64,000 bases of DNA from Candidatus Sumerlaeaceae bacterium. Its GTDB lineage: Bacteria > Sumerlaeota > Sumerlaeia > Sumerlaeales > Sumerlaeaceae. Position numbers and translations under genes: made by a program. The notes under the pieces were generated by a model. That model was given only the letters and a program-made list of their open reading frames with translations. It was not told the DNA's origin and ran no database searches. Where the stretch lies: NCBI GenBank assembly GCA_019695055.1, contig JAIBAT010000031.1, positions 1-64,000 of the forward strand, given 5' to 3'. Shown one piece after another: positions 33,338 through 41,226 of the stretch (the first letter of the stretch is position 1; each line of letters opens with the position of its first letter).

Positions 33338-36300
33338 TCAGAACACGATGGTGATCTTGTTCAGCCCCGGCCGGCGCACCTTCACCCTCAGGGTCTGGGC
33401 CTCAAACTGGATGTCTGTCAGTGGCAGCGGCCCGTCGTTGATGGAGGTGCTGGCCGGTTTCCTTGGCAGCACGATCTCCACCATGTCCGGCGGGTACTTG
33501 TTGTCCACCTTCAGCTCGATCTGGAGCTTCTTGTCGGCCCCTCGCCCCAGATCCGCCCCGAGAAAGGCGCACCGTCCCCAATCCGACACATGGGCCTGCG
33601 TGGGCAGGTTCATGACCTCCGCAACTACCGGCGGGGCCAGCCACCATAGGTGGGTATTCTTCTGGGCCTGCTGCAGGTAATCATTCAGGGCTTCCGCACC
33701 GTCCATGCGCATGCGCGCCCGCAGGTAGATGTGGGGCAGCGTGATGTACCCCGAATGGTCGCGATAGATCGTCGCGCGGGGATACTTGTAGCTGCCGTCC
33801 ATCCATTGCGGATAGGCGGACTCAAACATCTTCTCATAATCCTTAAGGGCGTCCGGCGCATACTTCATGTAGAGCGCAAAGTTCTCCGGCTGCACGCCGT
33901 TGCCCGAGATGGCGGACGTCACATTCCATGGATAGCGGTTCAGTTCCCCCACGAGGAAACCGCGCCCCTCGTGGAACCCGATCACCGTCGAGTTCTCCTC
34001 TTTGAAGTGATTGCGCGTGGCAAAATCGTCGTACACGAAGCGGTTCAGTGTAAACAGCGCGGCCCGCGCCGCCATGTAGGTACCGTAGTTGAATTCCTCC
34101 GTGCGCCCGGAATCGCGGGCCAGCTTTGCATAGGCCAGCATGGCCGCATACGTTGCCGACATGCAGTCGCCCGCCCCTGTTCCATGCCCGTGGATGCCAT
34201 TGGAACCGCGCATCCATTCCCAATCGTCGGACACGGGGAACCACGCGAACATCTTCTCGATCTGTTCCCAGTTGCGGGCGACCAGCTCCCAGTCGCCCGA
34301 GTACTTTACATAGTAATACAGCCCGTAAAGCGACAGGCCGTTTCCCCAATCCTGATCGTAGCGGTCAAAATACGGCCCTTCGATGAAATACGTCCACCAG
34401 AACGACAATCCTGAAAACGGCTCGACTGTTTCGTAGAATGGGCAATCCCGCAGTCCCGCCGGCACAATTTTCGCCGAATTCTCCGCCAGCCTCTTCCTGT
34501 TTTCCCCGTTGAGATAGCTGAATGCCTGATAGCCCTGCGTCCGCGACTTGTAAAATACATTAATGCCAGAATCCGTGGTGGTCGTTGCGAGGTCGTTCAG
34601 GTTCGCATTGAGCAACTTGCGAAGATCCTCGTGGCCGGGCAGCGCCAGATATCCGCGCTCCTGCATGGGAGGAATCGGCAGGTCATAGCTGAAAACCCGC
34701 AGTCGCGAGCCGTCCTTGCCGGCCGCGGGCTCGGCTGCGACCTTCTCCACCAACGGCCCCGACGTGAAGTCCACCGCAGCCAGGGGCCCGCTGAATGCCA
34801 GCGTTCCCGTGGCGGTCGTCGGGGGAAGCTCCACGGGGTACTTCAGCCTTTCCTGCGCGAAGGCCAACTGCGGTGGCGGGCAAAGAAATGGCTCGCCGGC
34901 GTCAAACCCCGGCGGTGACTTGTACTGCGAGATCTGGTAAATGCGTACCTGGTTTAGCGGTGTTCGCACTTGGAAGTACTCGTCCGTCGCCACCGGTTCG
35001 TTCAGTCCCAGCCGCAGCCAACGCCGCAGCGTCTCGTCGGGATCCATGCCCGGTTCGACCGCCCGCGCCACATCCGCAAAACTATTAGTCTGTTTTGACA
35101 AGTCGCACTGCCGCAGACCCGCCGGATAAAACAGGTAGGCCTTGGTGGGGGTCTTCCCCTCGCTGGCCGAGGAAAGGCTCACGTCGATCTGGTTGTCGCC
35201 CTGCGTCGCGTTGGCCGCGCCGCCTGCCACCGCCAAAATCGCCGGGGCCACCCCTGGGAGCGGCTCATACATCACCCACACCGTCAGGCCCGCCTTTGTG
35301 GCACCCGGCGCCACGCGCTCCAGGTCTTCCTCCGGCAGCAACTGCATGGTTCCCTTGTTTTCCGGAAACTTCAGCCGGAGCACGAGCGAGCGGCCCTTTT
35401 CGAGGGTCACCACCGCGCCAGGATAAAACACATGCTGCCGCAGCGTGTACCGGACGTCTGCTCCGCTGCATTTGCCCTCGACCCGCGACAGCTTGTGCCA
35501 GCAGGACACGCCCGGATCCGCTTCGTCCGCGGCAATGGAAACCTTGGAAACCGAATCCAGCGCCACGTCAATCTGTGGTCCGTCGCGGCTCACCACCTGC
35601 GTCGGCGAAATCTCCGATACCGCCGCAAGCCCGTCCGTGAAAAGCTCGCCGAATCGCCCGAACCCGGGGCGTTTGCGCTGAATCATGCCGCTGCCCGACG
35701 ACGATTCATCCCACGTTGCTATGGCCGCCCGCGCCGTGTCCTCCGCGATGGCCGGGATTCCATGGCCGGGATTCGCTGTGACCGCGTTCACCGCCGCCGG
35801 TGTGGGCACGAACCCAAACGTCAGCGGCTCGCGCCGGATGCCAAAGCTGCCCCGCCCGCCGATGCCGGTAATCCTGACGGCCAGCACATTGCGGCCCGGC
35901 TTGATCTGCTTCTGATCCACGGAATACAGCCGCGGATTTCCAAAATCAGAAATCCCCGCTCCTGACGTCGCACCGATGGCCACGCCATTGAAGAACGTCT
36001 CGTCATCGCCGTCAATATCGCCGATGGTCACCTCGCCGCCCATGGCTGGGGCGTCGGCAAGGTCAATAATCGTGAACAGCGTGCCCGACTGGCCCGGCTT
36101 CGTGCGAATCGTAACCGTCGGCGTAGTCTGCGTCCCCGACGCCTCGACCTGCTCCGGGGTCGCCGTCGGCGGCAGCTCGGACGACGCATACCACTTCTGC
36201 GCCATCAGGTTCAGCCCGCGCAGCCGCAGCGCGCCCGGCACCTGCGCTTCGGCAGCGTGGCTCATGCTGCCGGCCAGTGCCACCGCCACAACCAGCGCCG

Positions 36301-36358
36301 CGGATTTCGCCCTTATGTGATCAAAGATTTTCAAAGAAAACACGGTTCCAGCCTGCAC
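33338..36358 (-). CDS. large secreted glycosidase-like protein
   Basis: This 1006-aa protein has an N-terminal signal peptide (about 10-38, ending SHAAEA). It contains a beta-sandwich carbohydrate-binding-like domain (about 85-175, with EVTIGDIDGDDETFFNG and LYSVDQKQIKPGRNVLAVRITG as in sugar-binding modules of GH2-type enzymes and sialate esterases). A further beta-rich part follows, then a C-terminal helical region (about 620-910) with repeated aromatic helices such as WWTYFIEGPYFDRYDQDWG, RNWEQIEKMFAWFP and HGHGTGAGDCMSATYAAMLAY, resembling an (alpha/alpha)6 glycoside-hydrolase barrel. Family and substrate are uncertain. Start GTG 36358; GTG 36343 has a slightly better upstream GGCTGGA. 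Confidence 0.7.
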   Translation of the reverse strand: MQAGTVFSLKIFDHIRAKSAALVVAVALAGSMSHAAEAQVPGALRLRGLNLMAQKWYASSELPPTATPEQVEASGTQTTPTVTIRTKPGQSGTLFTIIDLADAPAMGGEVTIGDIDGDDETFFNGVAIGATSGAGISDFGNPRLYSVDQKQIKPGRNVLAVRITGIGGRGSFGIRREPLTFGFVPTPAAVNAVTANPGHGIPAIAEDTARAAIATWDESSSGSGMIQRKRPGFGRFGELFTDGLAAVSEISPTQVVSRDGPQIDVALDSVSKVSIAADEADPGVSCWHKLSRVEGKCSGADVRYTLRQHVFYPGAVVTLEKGRSLVLRLKFPENKGTMQLLPEEDLERVAPGATKAGLTVWVMYEPLPGVAPAILAVAGGAANATQGDNQIDVSLSSASEGKTPTKAYLFYPAGLRQCDLSKQTNSFADVARAVEPGMDPDETLRRWLRLGLNEPVATDEYFQVRTPLNQVRIYQISQYKSPPGFDAGEPFLCPPPQLAFAQERLKYPVELPPTTATGTLAFSGPLAAVDFTSGPLVEKVAAEPAAGKDGSRLRVFSYDLPIPPMQERGYLALPGHEDLRKLLNANLNDLATTTTDSGINVFYKSRTQGYQAFSYLNGENRKRLAENSAKIVPAGLRDCPFYETVEPFSGLSFWWTYFIEGPYFDRYDQDWGNGLSLYGLYYYVKYSGDWELVARNWEQIEKMFAWFPVSDDWEWMRGSNGIHGHGTGAGDCMSATYAAMLAYAKLARDSGRTEEFNYGTYMAARAALFTLNRFVYDDFATRNHFKEENSTVIGFHEGRGFLVGELNRYPWNVTSAISGNGVQPENFALYMKYAPDALKDYEKMFESAYPQWMDGSYKYPRATIYRDHSGYITLPHIYLRARMRMDGAEALNDYLQQAQKNTHLWWLAPPVVAEVMNLPTQAHVSDWGRCAFLGADLGRGADKKLQIELKVDNKYPPDMVEIVLPRKPASTSINDGPLPLTDIQFEAQTLRVKVRRPGLNKITIVF

Positions 36359-36401
36359 GGCAAACCGGCGACGTCAACCCCAAGGGGCGCCCCCCGAAGC
36401 A

Positions 36402-37499
36402 TCACACGCTGAACAGGAAATTGATGACGTCGCCGTCCTTTACGACGTAGCTCTTGCCCTCCAGCCGCAGCTGGCCGTGCTTCTTCGCATTGGCCAGTGA
36501 TCCCTGCGCCACCAGTTCGTCGTAGCCGATGACCTCCGCGCGGATGAACCCGCGCTCGAAATCGCTGTGGATGGCACCCGCGGCCTGGGGAGCCGTGCTG
36601 CCGTTGGGGATTGTCCACGCCCTCACCTCGTCGGGCCCCACGGTCAGGAACGAGATATATCCCAGCAGATTATAGCTTAACTCGATGATGCGCGCCGCCG
36701 CGGGCTCGGTGATCTTGTAGTCCGCCAGAAACGCGTCGCGGTCGGCGCCCTCCAGTTGCGAAATCTCCATCTCGATTTCCCCCGCCAGCCACGAGGTCGC
36801 CGTGTGCGGAAACCCCGTAACGGTCGGCGATTCGGCGCCCGCCAGCATCGCCGGCGCGTCGGCCATCTTGTCTTCACTCACGTTCAGGATATACATCAGC
36901 GGTTTCGCCGACAGGAACTGAAACCCGCGCACGGCCTTTTCCTCGTCCGGCGTCAGGCCCAGCGCGCGCACCGGCTTGTTCGCCTCCAGGCCGGGCTTGA
37001 TTTTTTGCAGCACGGCCAGCTCGTGGGCCATCGTGTCGCGTTCCTTGCCCTGGGTTCGCGAAATCTGCTTCTCAATTTTCGGGATGCGGTTTTCCACCTT
37101 TGCGATATCGCTGAAAATCAGCTCCAGGTGAACCGCCTCCAAATCCGACGCGGGATGCGGCTCCCCGTGGACGTCGTCCGCATAGCCCCGCACCACGGCT
37201 ATCAGCGCGTCCGCCTTGGACACGTATTGCAGCAGCGCCTCCAGCACGCCCTTGTGCTCGGTGGTGTCGTCCTTCGCCAATCCCGCTATGTCCACATATT
37301 TCACGGTGGCATAGGTGGTCTTCTTTGGCGTGTATTGCGCCGTCATGGCGTCCACCCGAGGGTCGGGCACCTTCACGACGGCGACGTTGGGTTCCAGCTT
37401 GCCGCCAACAAAGGCCGACGTCTGCGCGTGGCCCCCCGTCAGGGCGTTGAAAACGGTGGTTTTGCCTGACTTTGCCAGGCCGATGAGTGCGAGTTCCAT
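36402..37499 (-). CDS. ychF: YchF-type (OBG family) ATPase/GTPase
   Basis: This 365-aa P-loop protein has the YchF layout: a G domain split by a coiled coil and a C-terminal TGS domain (about 275-360, ending YVVKDGDVINFLF). The G1 loop reads GLAKSGKTT where most YchF proteins have GLPNVGKST, and switch II region reads VDIAGLAKDD. The base-recognition motif is NVSE, consistent with the non-GTP preference of YchF. It is a divergent branch. YchF binds ribosomes and affects translation of leaderless mRNAs and stress responses. It lies downstream of recA on the same strand, about 200 bp away. ATG 37499 lacks a clear Shine-Dalgarno. Confidence 0.88.
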   Translation of the reverse strand: MELALIGLAKSGKTTVFNALTGGHAQTSAFVGGKLEPNVAVVKVPDPRVDAMTAQYTPKKTTYATVKYVDIAGLAKDDTTEHKGVLEALLQYVSKADALIAVVRGYADDVHGEPHPASDLEAVHLELIFSDIAKVENRIPKIEKQISRTQGKERDTMAHELAVLQKIKPGLEANKPVRALGLTPDEEKAVRGFQFLSAKPLMYILNVSEDKMADAPAMLAGAESPTVTGFPHTATSWLAGEIEMEISQLEGADRDAFLADYKITEPAAARIIELSYNLLGYISFLTVGPDEVRAWTIPNGSTAPQAAGAIHSDFERGFIRAEVIGYDELVAQGSLANAKKHGQLRLEGKSYVVKDGDVINFLFSV

Positions 37500-37696
37500 G
37501 GTATGATTATCCGGTATGCGATTTACATCGAGGCAGACCGAGCCACCCGGACACGTCAAGAGGCGATAACACTGCAAAATGTGGGGCAGAGCCGCCCCGG
37601 CTCCGAATCAGCGGTGGGACGCCGCTGCCACTTTTCGGTCGGGATCCGCGGAAGGGGTTCGGACCTTCCGCGAATCCCGACAATCCTGCCTGAAAC

Positions 37697-38758
37697 CTAA
37701 TCCCCGTCCGGCCGCGAGGCCAGCACCTCGGGATTAATCTTTTCCTTAATCATCTGTTCCAGCTTGGCGGCCATCTCCGGGTGGTCTTTCAGGTACTGCT
37801 TGGCGTTTTCGCGACCCTGGCCGATGCGCTCGCCGTCAAAGCTGAACCATGCCCCCGACTTCTCGACGATCTGCGACGTGCTGCCCAGATCCACCAAGTC
37901 GCCCTCCCGGCTGATGCCCTCGCCGAACATAATGTCGAACTCCGCCTCGCGGAACGGCGGCGCCAGTTTGTTCTTCACGACCTTCGCGCGGCAGCGGTTG
38001 CCGACGTTGTCCGTGCCTTCCTTGATGGCCCCGATACGGCGTACATCCACGCGCACCGACGAGTAGAACTTCAGCGCCCGTCCGCCCGTCGTGGTCTCCG
38101 GACTGCCAAACATCACGCCGATCTTCTCACGGATCTGGTTGATGAAGATCACGCACGTCTTCGACTTGTTGATGGCCGCGGTCAGCTTGCGCAGCGCCTG
38201 GCTCATGAGCCGGGCCTGGAGGCCGACGAAGCTGTCGCCCATCTCCCCCTCGATTTCCGCTTTCGGCACAAGGGCTGCCACCGAGTCGATCACGACCACG
38301 TCCACCGCGTTCGACCGCACCAAAGTCTCCACGATGTCCAGGGCCTGCTCGCCCGTGTCGGGCTGCGAAATCAGCAGTTCGTCAATGTTCACGCCCAGTT
38401 TCCGGCAATAGATGGGGTCCATGGCGTGCTCCGCGTCGATGTACGCCGCCACGCCGCCACCCTTCTGGGCGTTCGCCACCACATGCAGCGCCAGCGTCGT
38501 CTTGCCGCTCGATTCCGGTCCGTAAATCTCCACCACGCGCCCTCGCGGGAACCCCCACACCCCCAGCGCGCAGTCCAGCGAGATGGACCCGCTGGAAATC
38601 GTGTCGATGGGGTCAACATTGTGCTCACCAAAGCGCATGATGGCACCCTTGCCATGGTTGCGCTCAATCTGCGTCAGCGCCAGGTCCAGCGATTTTACGC
38701 GGTTCGCGTCAGCCTTTGCGTCGGCTTTCGGGTCGACAGCAGTTTCCGTGCGGGCCAA
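37697..38758 (-). CDS. recA: recombinase RecA
   Basis: This 353-aa protein has the canonical RecA sequence: MAW region [15 protein letters not shown], Walker [10 protein letters not shown] (80-88), [10 protein letters not shown], the L1 loop region [51 protein letters not shown] (L2) and a short acidic C terminus. It forms filaments on single-stranded DNA for strand exchange and stimulates LexA cleavage. The start is TTG 38758: GGAGGAAG lies at optimal spacing upstream, and no in-frame ATG is nearer than the shadow start at 38854. An SOS-like palindrome is found 125 bp upstream. RecA from such a TTG start would be translationally tempered. Confidence 0.97.
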   Translation of the reverse strand: MARTETAVDPKADAKADANRVKSLDLALTQIERNHGKGAIMRFGEHNVDPIDTISSGSISLDCALGVWGFPRGRVVEIYGPESSGKTTLALHVVANAQKGGGVAAYIDAEHAMDPIYCRKLGVNIDELLISQPDTGEQALDIVETLVRSNAVDVVVIDSVAALVPKAEIEGEMGDSFVGLQARLMSQALRKLTAAINKSKTCVIFINQIREKIGVMFGSPETTTGGRALKFYSSVRVDVRRIGAIKEGTDNVGNRCRAKVVKNKLAPPFREAEFDIMFGEGISREGDLVDLGSTSQIVEKSGAWFSFDGERIGQGRENAKQYLKDHPEMAAKLEQMIKEKINPEVLASRPDGD

Positions 38759-38882
38759 GGTTCTTCCTCCAAAACATAGTCGAAACAGATAGCGTTCATC
38801 CCCGGCCACCACCCCCGAAACACAACCAAAATTCGCACGCCATGGGGGGCCCAAGCCGGGAAATTTCCGCGAGCACGCTATA

Positions 38883-38894
38883 GAACAATCGTTC
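38883..38894. promoter_or_regulatory. SOS/LexA-box-like palindrome before recA
   Basis: GAAC-AATC-GTTC (with flanking A/T extending it by one pair) matches the GAAC-N4-GTTC form of LexA box known from Bacillus-type LexA. In the recA direction it is preceded by TTGACA and followed directly by TATAGC, although those are only 12 bp apart. Placement and symmetry make SOS control of recA likely; no lexA gene is in the window. Confidence 0.65.
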
Positions 38895-38938
38895 TGTCAA
38901 GAAATTCTGCACGCGTCCCGAAAAAAACATCCGGACAG

Positions 38939-38991
38939 CAAATCCCGACCACCAAGACACCCAGAACACCAAGGGAGACAGAACGGCCCCA
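38939..38991 (+). repeat. 53-bp direct repeat, left copy, flanking brnT-antitoxin
   Basis: This copy reads caaatcccgaccaccaagac and onward, and matches 39567-39619 at 42 of 53 positions without gaps (more with one compensating indel pair). It lies just left of the toxin gene and right of the recA control region. The (C)ACCAAGAC phrase is a type of short repeat that recurs in intergenic DNA of several phyla. Confidence 0.7.
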
Positions 38992-39041
38992 GCCCAGAAA
39001 GCTCATTGCGCTCCCTCTGTCGGGATTCTACTCATTTCCGC

Positions 39042-39314
39042 ATGAAATTCGAATGGGACCCGCGAAAGGCCCTGCTGAACTTCGCCAAACATGGCGTCTC
39101 TTTCGGCGAGGCAGCCACCGTGTTTCGTGACCCGCTTTCGGCCACGGCCTTTGACCCTGCTCATTCAAAGCAAGAAGATCGATTCATAACCTTTGGCATC
39201 TCCGCGCCGGGGCGCCTACTCATTGTGGCTCATACTGATCGAGGCGAAATTATCCGAATTATCAGCGCTCGTTGCGCTACAAAGCGAGAGAAACGGATCT
39301 ATGAAGAAACCTGA
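39042..39314 (+). CDS. brnT: BrnT-family toxin
   Basis: This 90-aa protein matches BrnT ribonuclease toxins through its whole length: FEWDPRKALLNFAKHGVSF at the N terminus, EAATVFRDPLS, RFITFGISAPGRLLIVAHTDRG and IIRIISARCATKREKRIYE at the C terminus. BrnT has a RelE-like fold and blocks translation by cutting RNA. ATG 39042 is the natural start of the family; an earlier in-frame start at 39006 adds unrelated residues. Its end overlaps the antitoxin gene by 14 bp. The cassette is bracketed by direct repeats. Confidence 0.93.
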   Translation: MKFEWDPRKALLNFAKHGVSFGEAATVFRDPLSATAFDPAHSKQEDRFITFGISAPGRLLIVAHTDRGEIIRIISARCATKREKRIYEET

Positions 39315-39555
39315 AACAGAACACAACGATTGGCTCAAGGATGAGTACAAGCGGCGCGAACTCGGGAAACTAACCCGCGGCAAGTACTCCGCGAGCATGC
39401 GCGCATCCACCAACATCATCGTTCTGGATCCCCAGGTTGCAAAGGCATTCCCAAACGATAAGGCCGTCAACAGCGCACTTCGCAGTTTGATGAGAACTGC
39501 TGTCCCTCCCCCCCCAACCCGTAAGCGCGCCAAATCTGTCCCAGCGCCCAAATAA
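39301..39555 (+). CDS. antitoxin paired with BrnT
   Basis: This 84-aa protein overlaps the toxin end. It has a flexible N terminus, LTRGKYSASMRASTNI, then VLDPQVAKAFPNDKAVNSALRSLM, a ribbon-helix-helix-like segment, and a basic Pro/Lys tail. It resembles the widespread small antitoxin type with RGKYA and VVVLDPDVAKxFPDxxxVNEAL more than canonical BrnA. It should bind BrnT and repress the operon. ATG 39301 follows a weak ribosome site inside the toxin gene. Confidence 0.82.
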   Translation: MKKPETEHNDWLKDEYKRRELGKLTRGKYSASMRASTNIIVLDPQVAKAFPNDKAVNSALRSLMRTAVPPPPTRKRAKSVPAPK

Positions 39556-39566
39556 TACCCAGAAAC

Positions 39567-39619
39567 CAAATCCAGACCAACAAGATACCAGAACCACCAA
39601 GGGGGACACAAAGGCGCCA
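39567..39619 (+). repeat. 53-bp direct repeat, right copy
   Basis: This copy reads caaatccagaccaacaagat and onward, and is the partner of 38939-38991. It starts 12 bp after the antitoxin stop. The two copies are 628 bp apart (start to start) and in the same orientation, enclosing only the toxin-antitoxin pair. Confidence 0.7.
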
Positions 39620-39643
39620 CAGTACTTCCTTCGCGCCCTCGCA

Positions 39644-40687
39644 TTAGGTCGTTTTCTTTTCCTCCCGCTCCGTCAGCGCCATCACCAGCGCGAACGGAAT
39701 CGCCCATACGATATACTGCAGGAAGAACACGCTGTTGAACCACACGAACCCCGCCATCACGAGGAACACCCCCGCCACGAGCCCCACCTGGCGCCGCGCC
39801 ACCAGCCACGTCGCCGTCCCCACCGCCAGCAGCATCGGGATCCGGCTCAGGTGGTCCTCCCAGTCCAGCGCTACATCCACCGATAGCAGATGGTAGTGGA
39901 CCATTGCATCCCGCGTAAACGAGAACAGCATCGTCTTTACAAACGCGTAAGGCGCTGCAATCAGGTACGGCAGGCTCACCACCAGCGGCACCGCCGCCAT
40001 CGCCCCCACCGCCCAGGCCATGGCGCCCCGCCGCCGTTCCGGTGGCGTCCCCTGCCACTGGGCCACCAGCAGTACCGGCACCGCCAGGATCGCGATATGC
40101 TTGATGCTCAGCGACACCCCCAGCGCCAGCCACGCCCATCGTGGCCATCGCTCCAACAGCATCACGCACAGCACAAAGAAGAAAAGCGCCACAAAATCCG
40201 TGTGCGCGATCACCAGCACATGCAGCGACCAGCGGTTGAACAGCCACAGCCCCGACGCCAACAACGCCGTCGCCAGCCGCCCCCGCGGCCCATACACCAG
40301 CGCGAAGACCAACACCCCGATACCCGCCCAGAAAACCACCGAAACCCCGCGCCACACCAGCAGCCACCGGTCAAAGTCCCCAAGCCCCATCGCCTCGAAG
40401 CCCGCCGCCAGCAGGTAGATTCCCGGCAGGTACGTCGCGTACTTGTGGTTGCGCTCCATATTCCCCGCCGTGATACGCGCGTAGGGGTTCTCGCCCCTCA
40501 GGATACCCTGCCCCTCTTGGAAGATATAGCGGATGTCCTCCTCCGGCCCCAGGGTGAAATTCGTCTGCACCGCCATTCGCACCAGCAGCCCCGCGCAGAT
40601 CAGCGCCCACGCCACCATCACCGCGTAATGCCACCGCGGTGGCTGCCTCATCCGTGCCGACAAGCTGCAATTTGCAAGATTATCCAT
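39644..40687 (-). CDS. polytopic membrane glycosyltransferase, GT-C (DUF2029/GT87-like)
   Basis: This 347-aa integral membrane protein has about nine hydrophobic segments. After the first segment a periplasmic loop carries the acidic and aromatic motif PEEDIRYIFQEGQGILRGENPYA, as in GT87-type mannosyltransferases using polyprenyl-phosphate sugars. Further on it shows SIKHIAILAVPVLL and FNSVFFLQYIVWAIPFALV, which fit that group. It would transfer a sugar from a lipid-linked donor on the outer face of the membrane. ATG 40687 is used; ATG 40651 is possible. The 539 bp upstream hold one of two copies of a conserved composite non-coding module. Confidence 0.75.
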   Translation of the reverse strand: MDNLANCSLSARMRQPPRWHYAVMVAWALICAGLLVRMAVQTNFTLGPEEDIRYIFQEGQGILRGENPYARITAGNMERNHKYATYLPGIYLLAAGFEAMGLGDFDRWLLVWRGVSVVFWAGIGVLVFALVYGPRGRLATALLASGLWLFNRWSLHVLVIAHTDFVALFFFVLCVMLLERWPRWAWLALGVSLSIKHIAILAVPVLLVAQWQGTPPERRRGAMAWAVGAMAAVPLVVSLPYLIAAPYAFVKTMLFSFTRDAMVHYHLLSVDVALDWEDHLSRIPMLLAVGTATWLVARRQVGLVAGVFLVMAGFVWFNSVFFLQYIVWAIPFALVMALTEREEKKTT

Positions 40688-40905
40688 GACTGGCACCCAA
40701 CCCCGCCACCCATGGGCCGCGCAAGCCCTAAAGAACCACCGTCCACCGACCCAACCACGTAATAGATGCAAAGTCGGAACAGGCAAACATTCGAGCCTGC
40801 TCCGCCCACCCTGCGCCCCCACCGGTTCAACTACCCCCACTCGCGCCGTCGCGCCTCCGCAACTTTGTGTCATTGCGTTGGCTTTGAACCCCCGGGCTTC
40901 ATTGC

Positions 40906-40968
40906 ATGGGTCCGGAAGGGGTTGTAAGAGGCTGCAAGGGAATAGACAAACCCTTTTCCCCGTGCTAG
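40906..40968 (-). ncRNA. conserved intergenic element, copy A (structured RNA candidate)
   Basis: Read toward the glycosyltransferase gene, this 63-nt element matches copy B (50760-50823) along its whole length. Highly similar blocks are CTATTCCCTT, a CAG core, and CAACCCCTT followed by GGACCCAT. It can fold as GGG-(T)-TTGT ... ACAA-CCC around a 20-nt loop. In copy B the closing pair changes from T-A to C-G, a compensatory change. Function unknown; the strand given is that of the downstream gene. Confidence 0.5.
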
Positions 40969-41026
40969 ACCCACCCCCGGTTAAGTCGCTCGGTCTTCAT
41001 TCACCCAACCCGTGCGACTCACTGCC

Positions 41027-41096
41027 AAAATGTGCACTTTCACGCACATTTGGATCGGTTTTAATCCACGAAATCTTGCGATTTAAATCGATCCAA
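41027..41096 (-). other. two mutually exclusive hairpins
   Basis: On the strand of the glycosyltransferase gene, TTGGATCG (41096-41089) can pair with CGATCCAA (41057-41050), while CCAAATGTGC (41054-41045) can pair with GCACATTTTGG just beyond. The shared CCAA means only one stem forms at a time, as in attenuator or riboswitch-like leaders. GATTTAAATC at 41089-41080 is an additional palindrome. No ligand class was recognised. Confidence 0.45.
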
Positions 41097-41154
41097 GCGC
41101 ACCACAAAGAAACAATGACCATTGATAAAAAAGGAGTTATGCAAATTCATGTCA

Positions 41155-41176
41155 CCCCCCCTCCCCCCTCCCCCTC
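41155..41176 (-). repeat. purine G-run tract A
   Basis: On the minus strand this reads as G-runs of 5, 6 and 7 separated by single A. It could form a G-quadruplex or be prone to slippage. The last G is 187 nt before the start of element A, the same distance as in copy B. Confidence 0.75.
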
Positions 41177-41226
41177 GAGAACCTGGCCGATTGGGAGCGT
41201 CGGCGATCCCACGGGGCGGGAAATAA

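Larger units (their letters stand above)
40688..41226. other. gene-free region carrying composite module A
   Basis: This 539-bp intergenic region has no supportable gene. In the direction of the glycosyltransferase it contains a purine G-run tract (41176-41155), a pair of competing inverted repeats (41027-41096) and the conserved hairpin element (40968-40906). The remaining part up to the gene is plain GC-rich sequence. Confidence 0.7.

Noticed and set aside
37781-38779. 332-aa plus-strand open frame opposite recA
   Set aside because: Exactly antisense to recA, which is unmistakable; composition is His/Arg/Val shadow-like.
38881-38905. TTGACA/TATAGC as a full recA promoter
   Set aside because: The hexamers are only 12 bp apart; they flank the SOS-like box but cannot both be used by one sigma70 holoenzyme.
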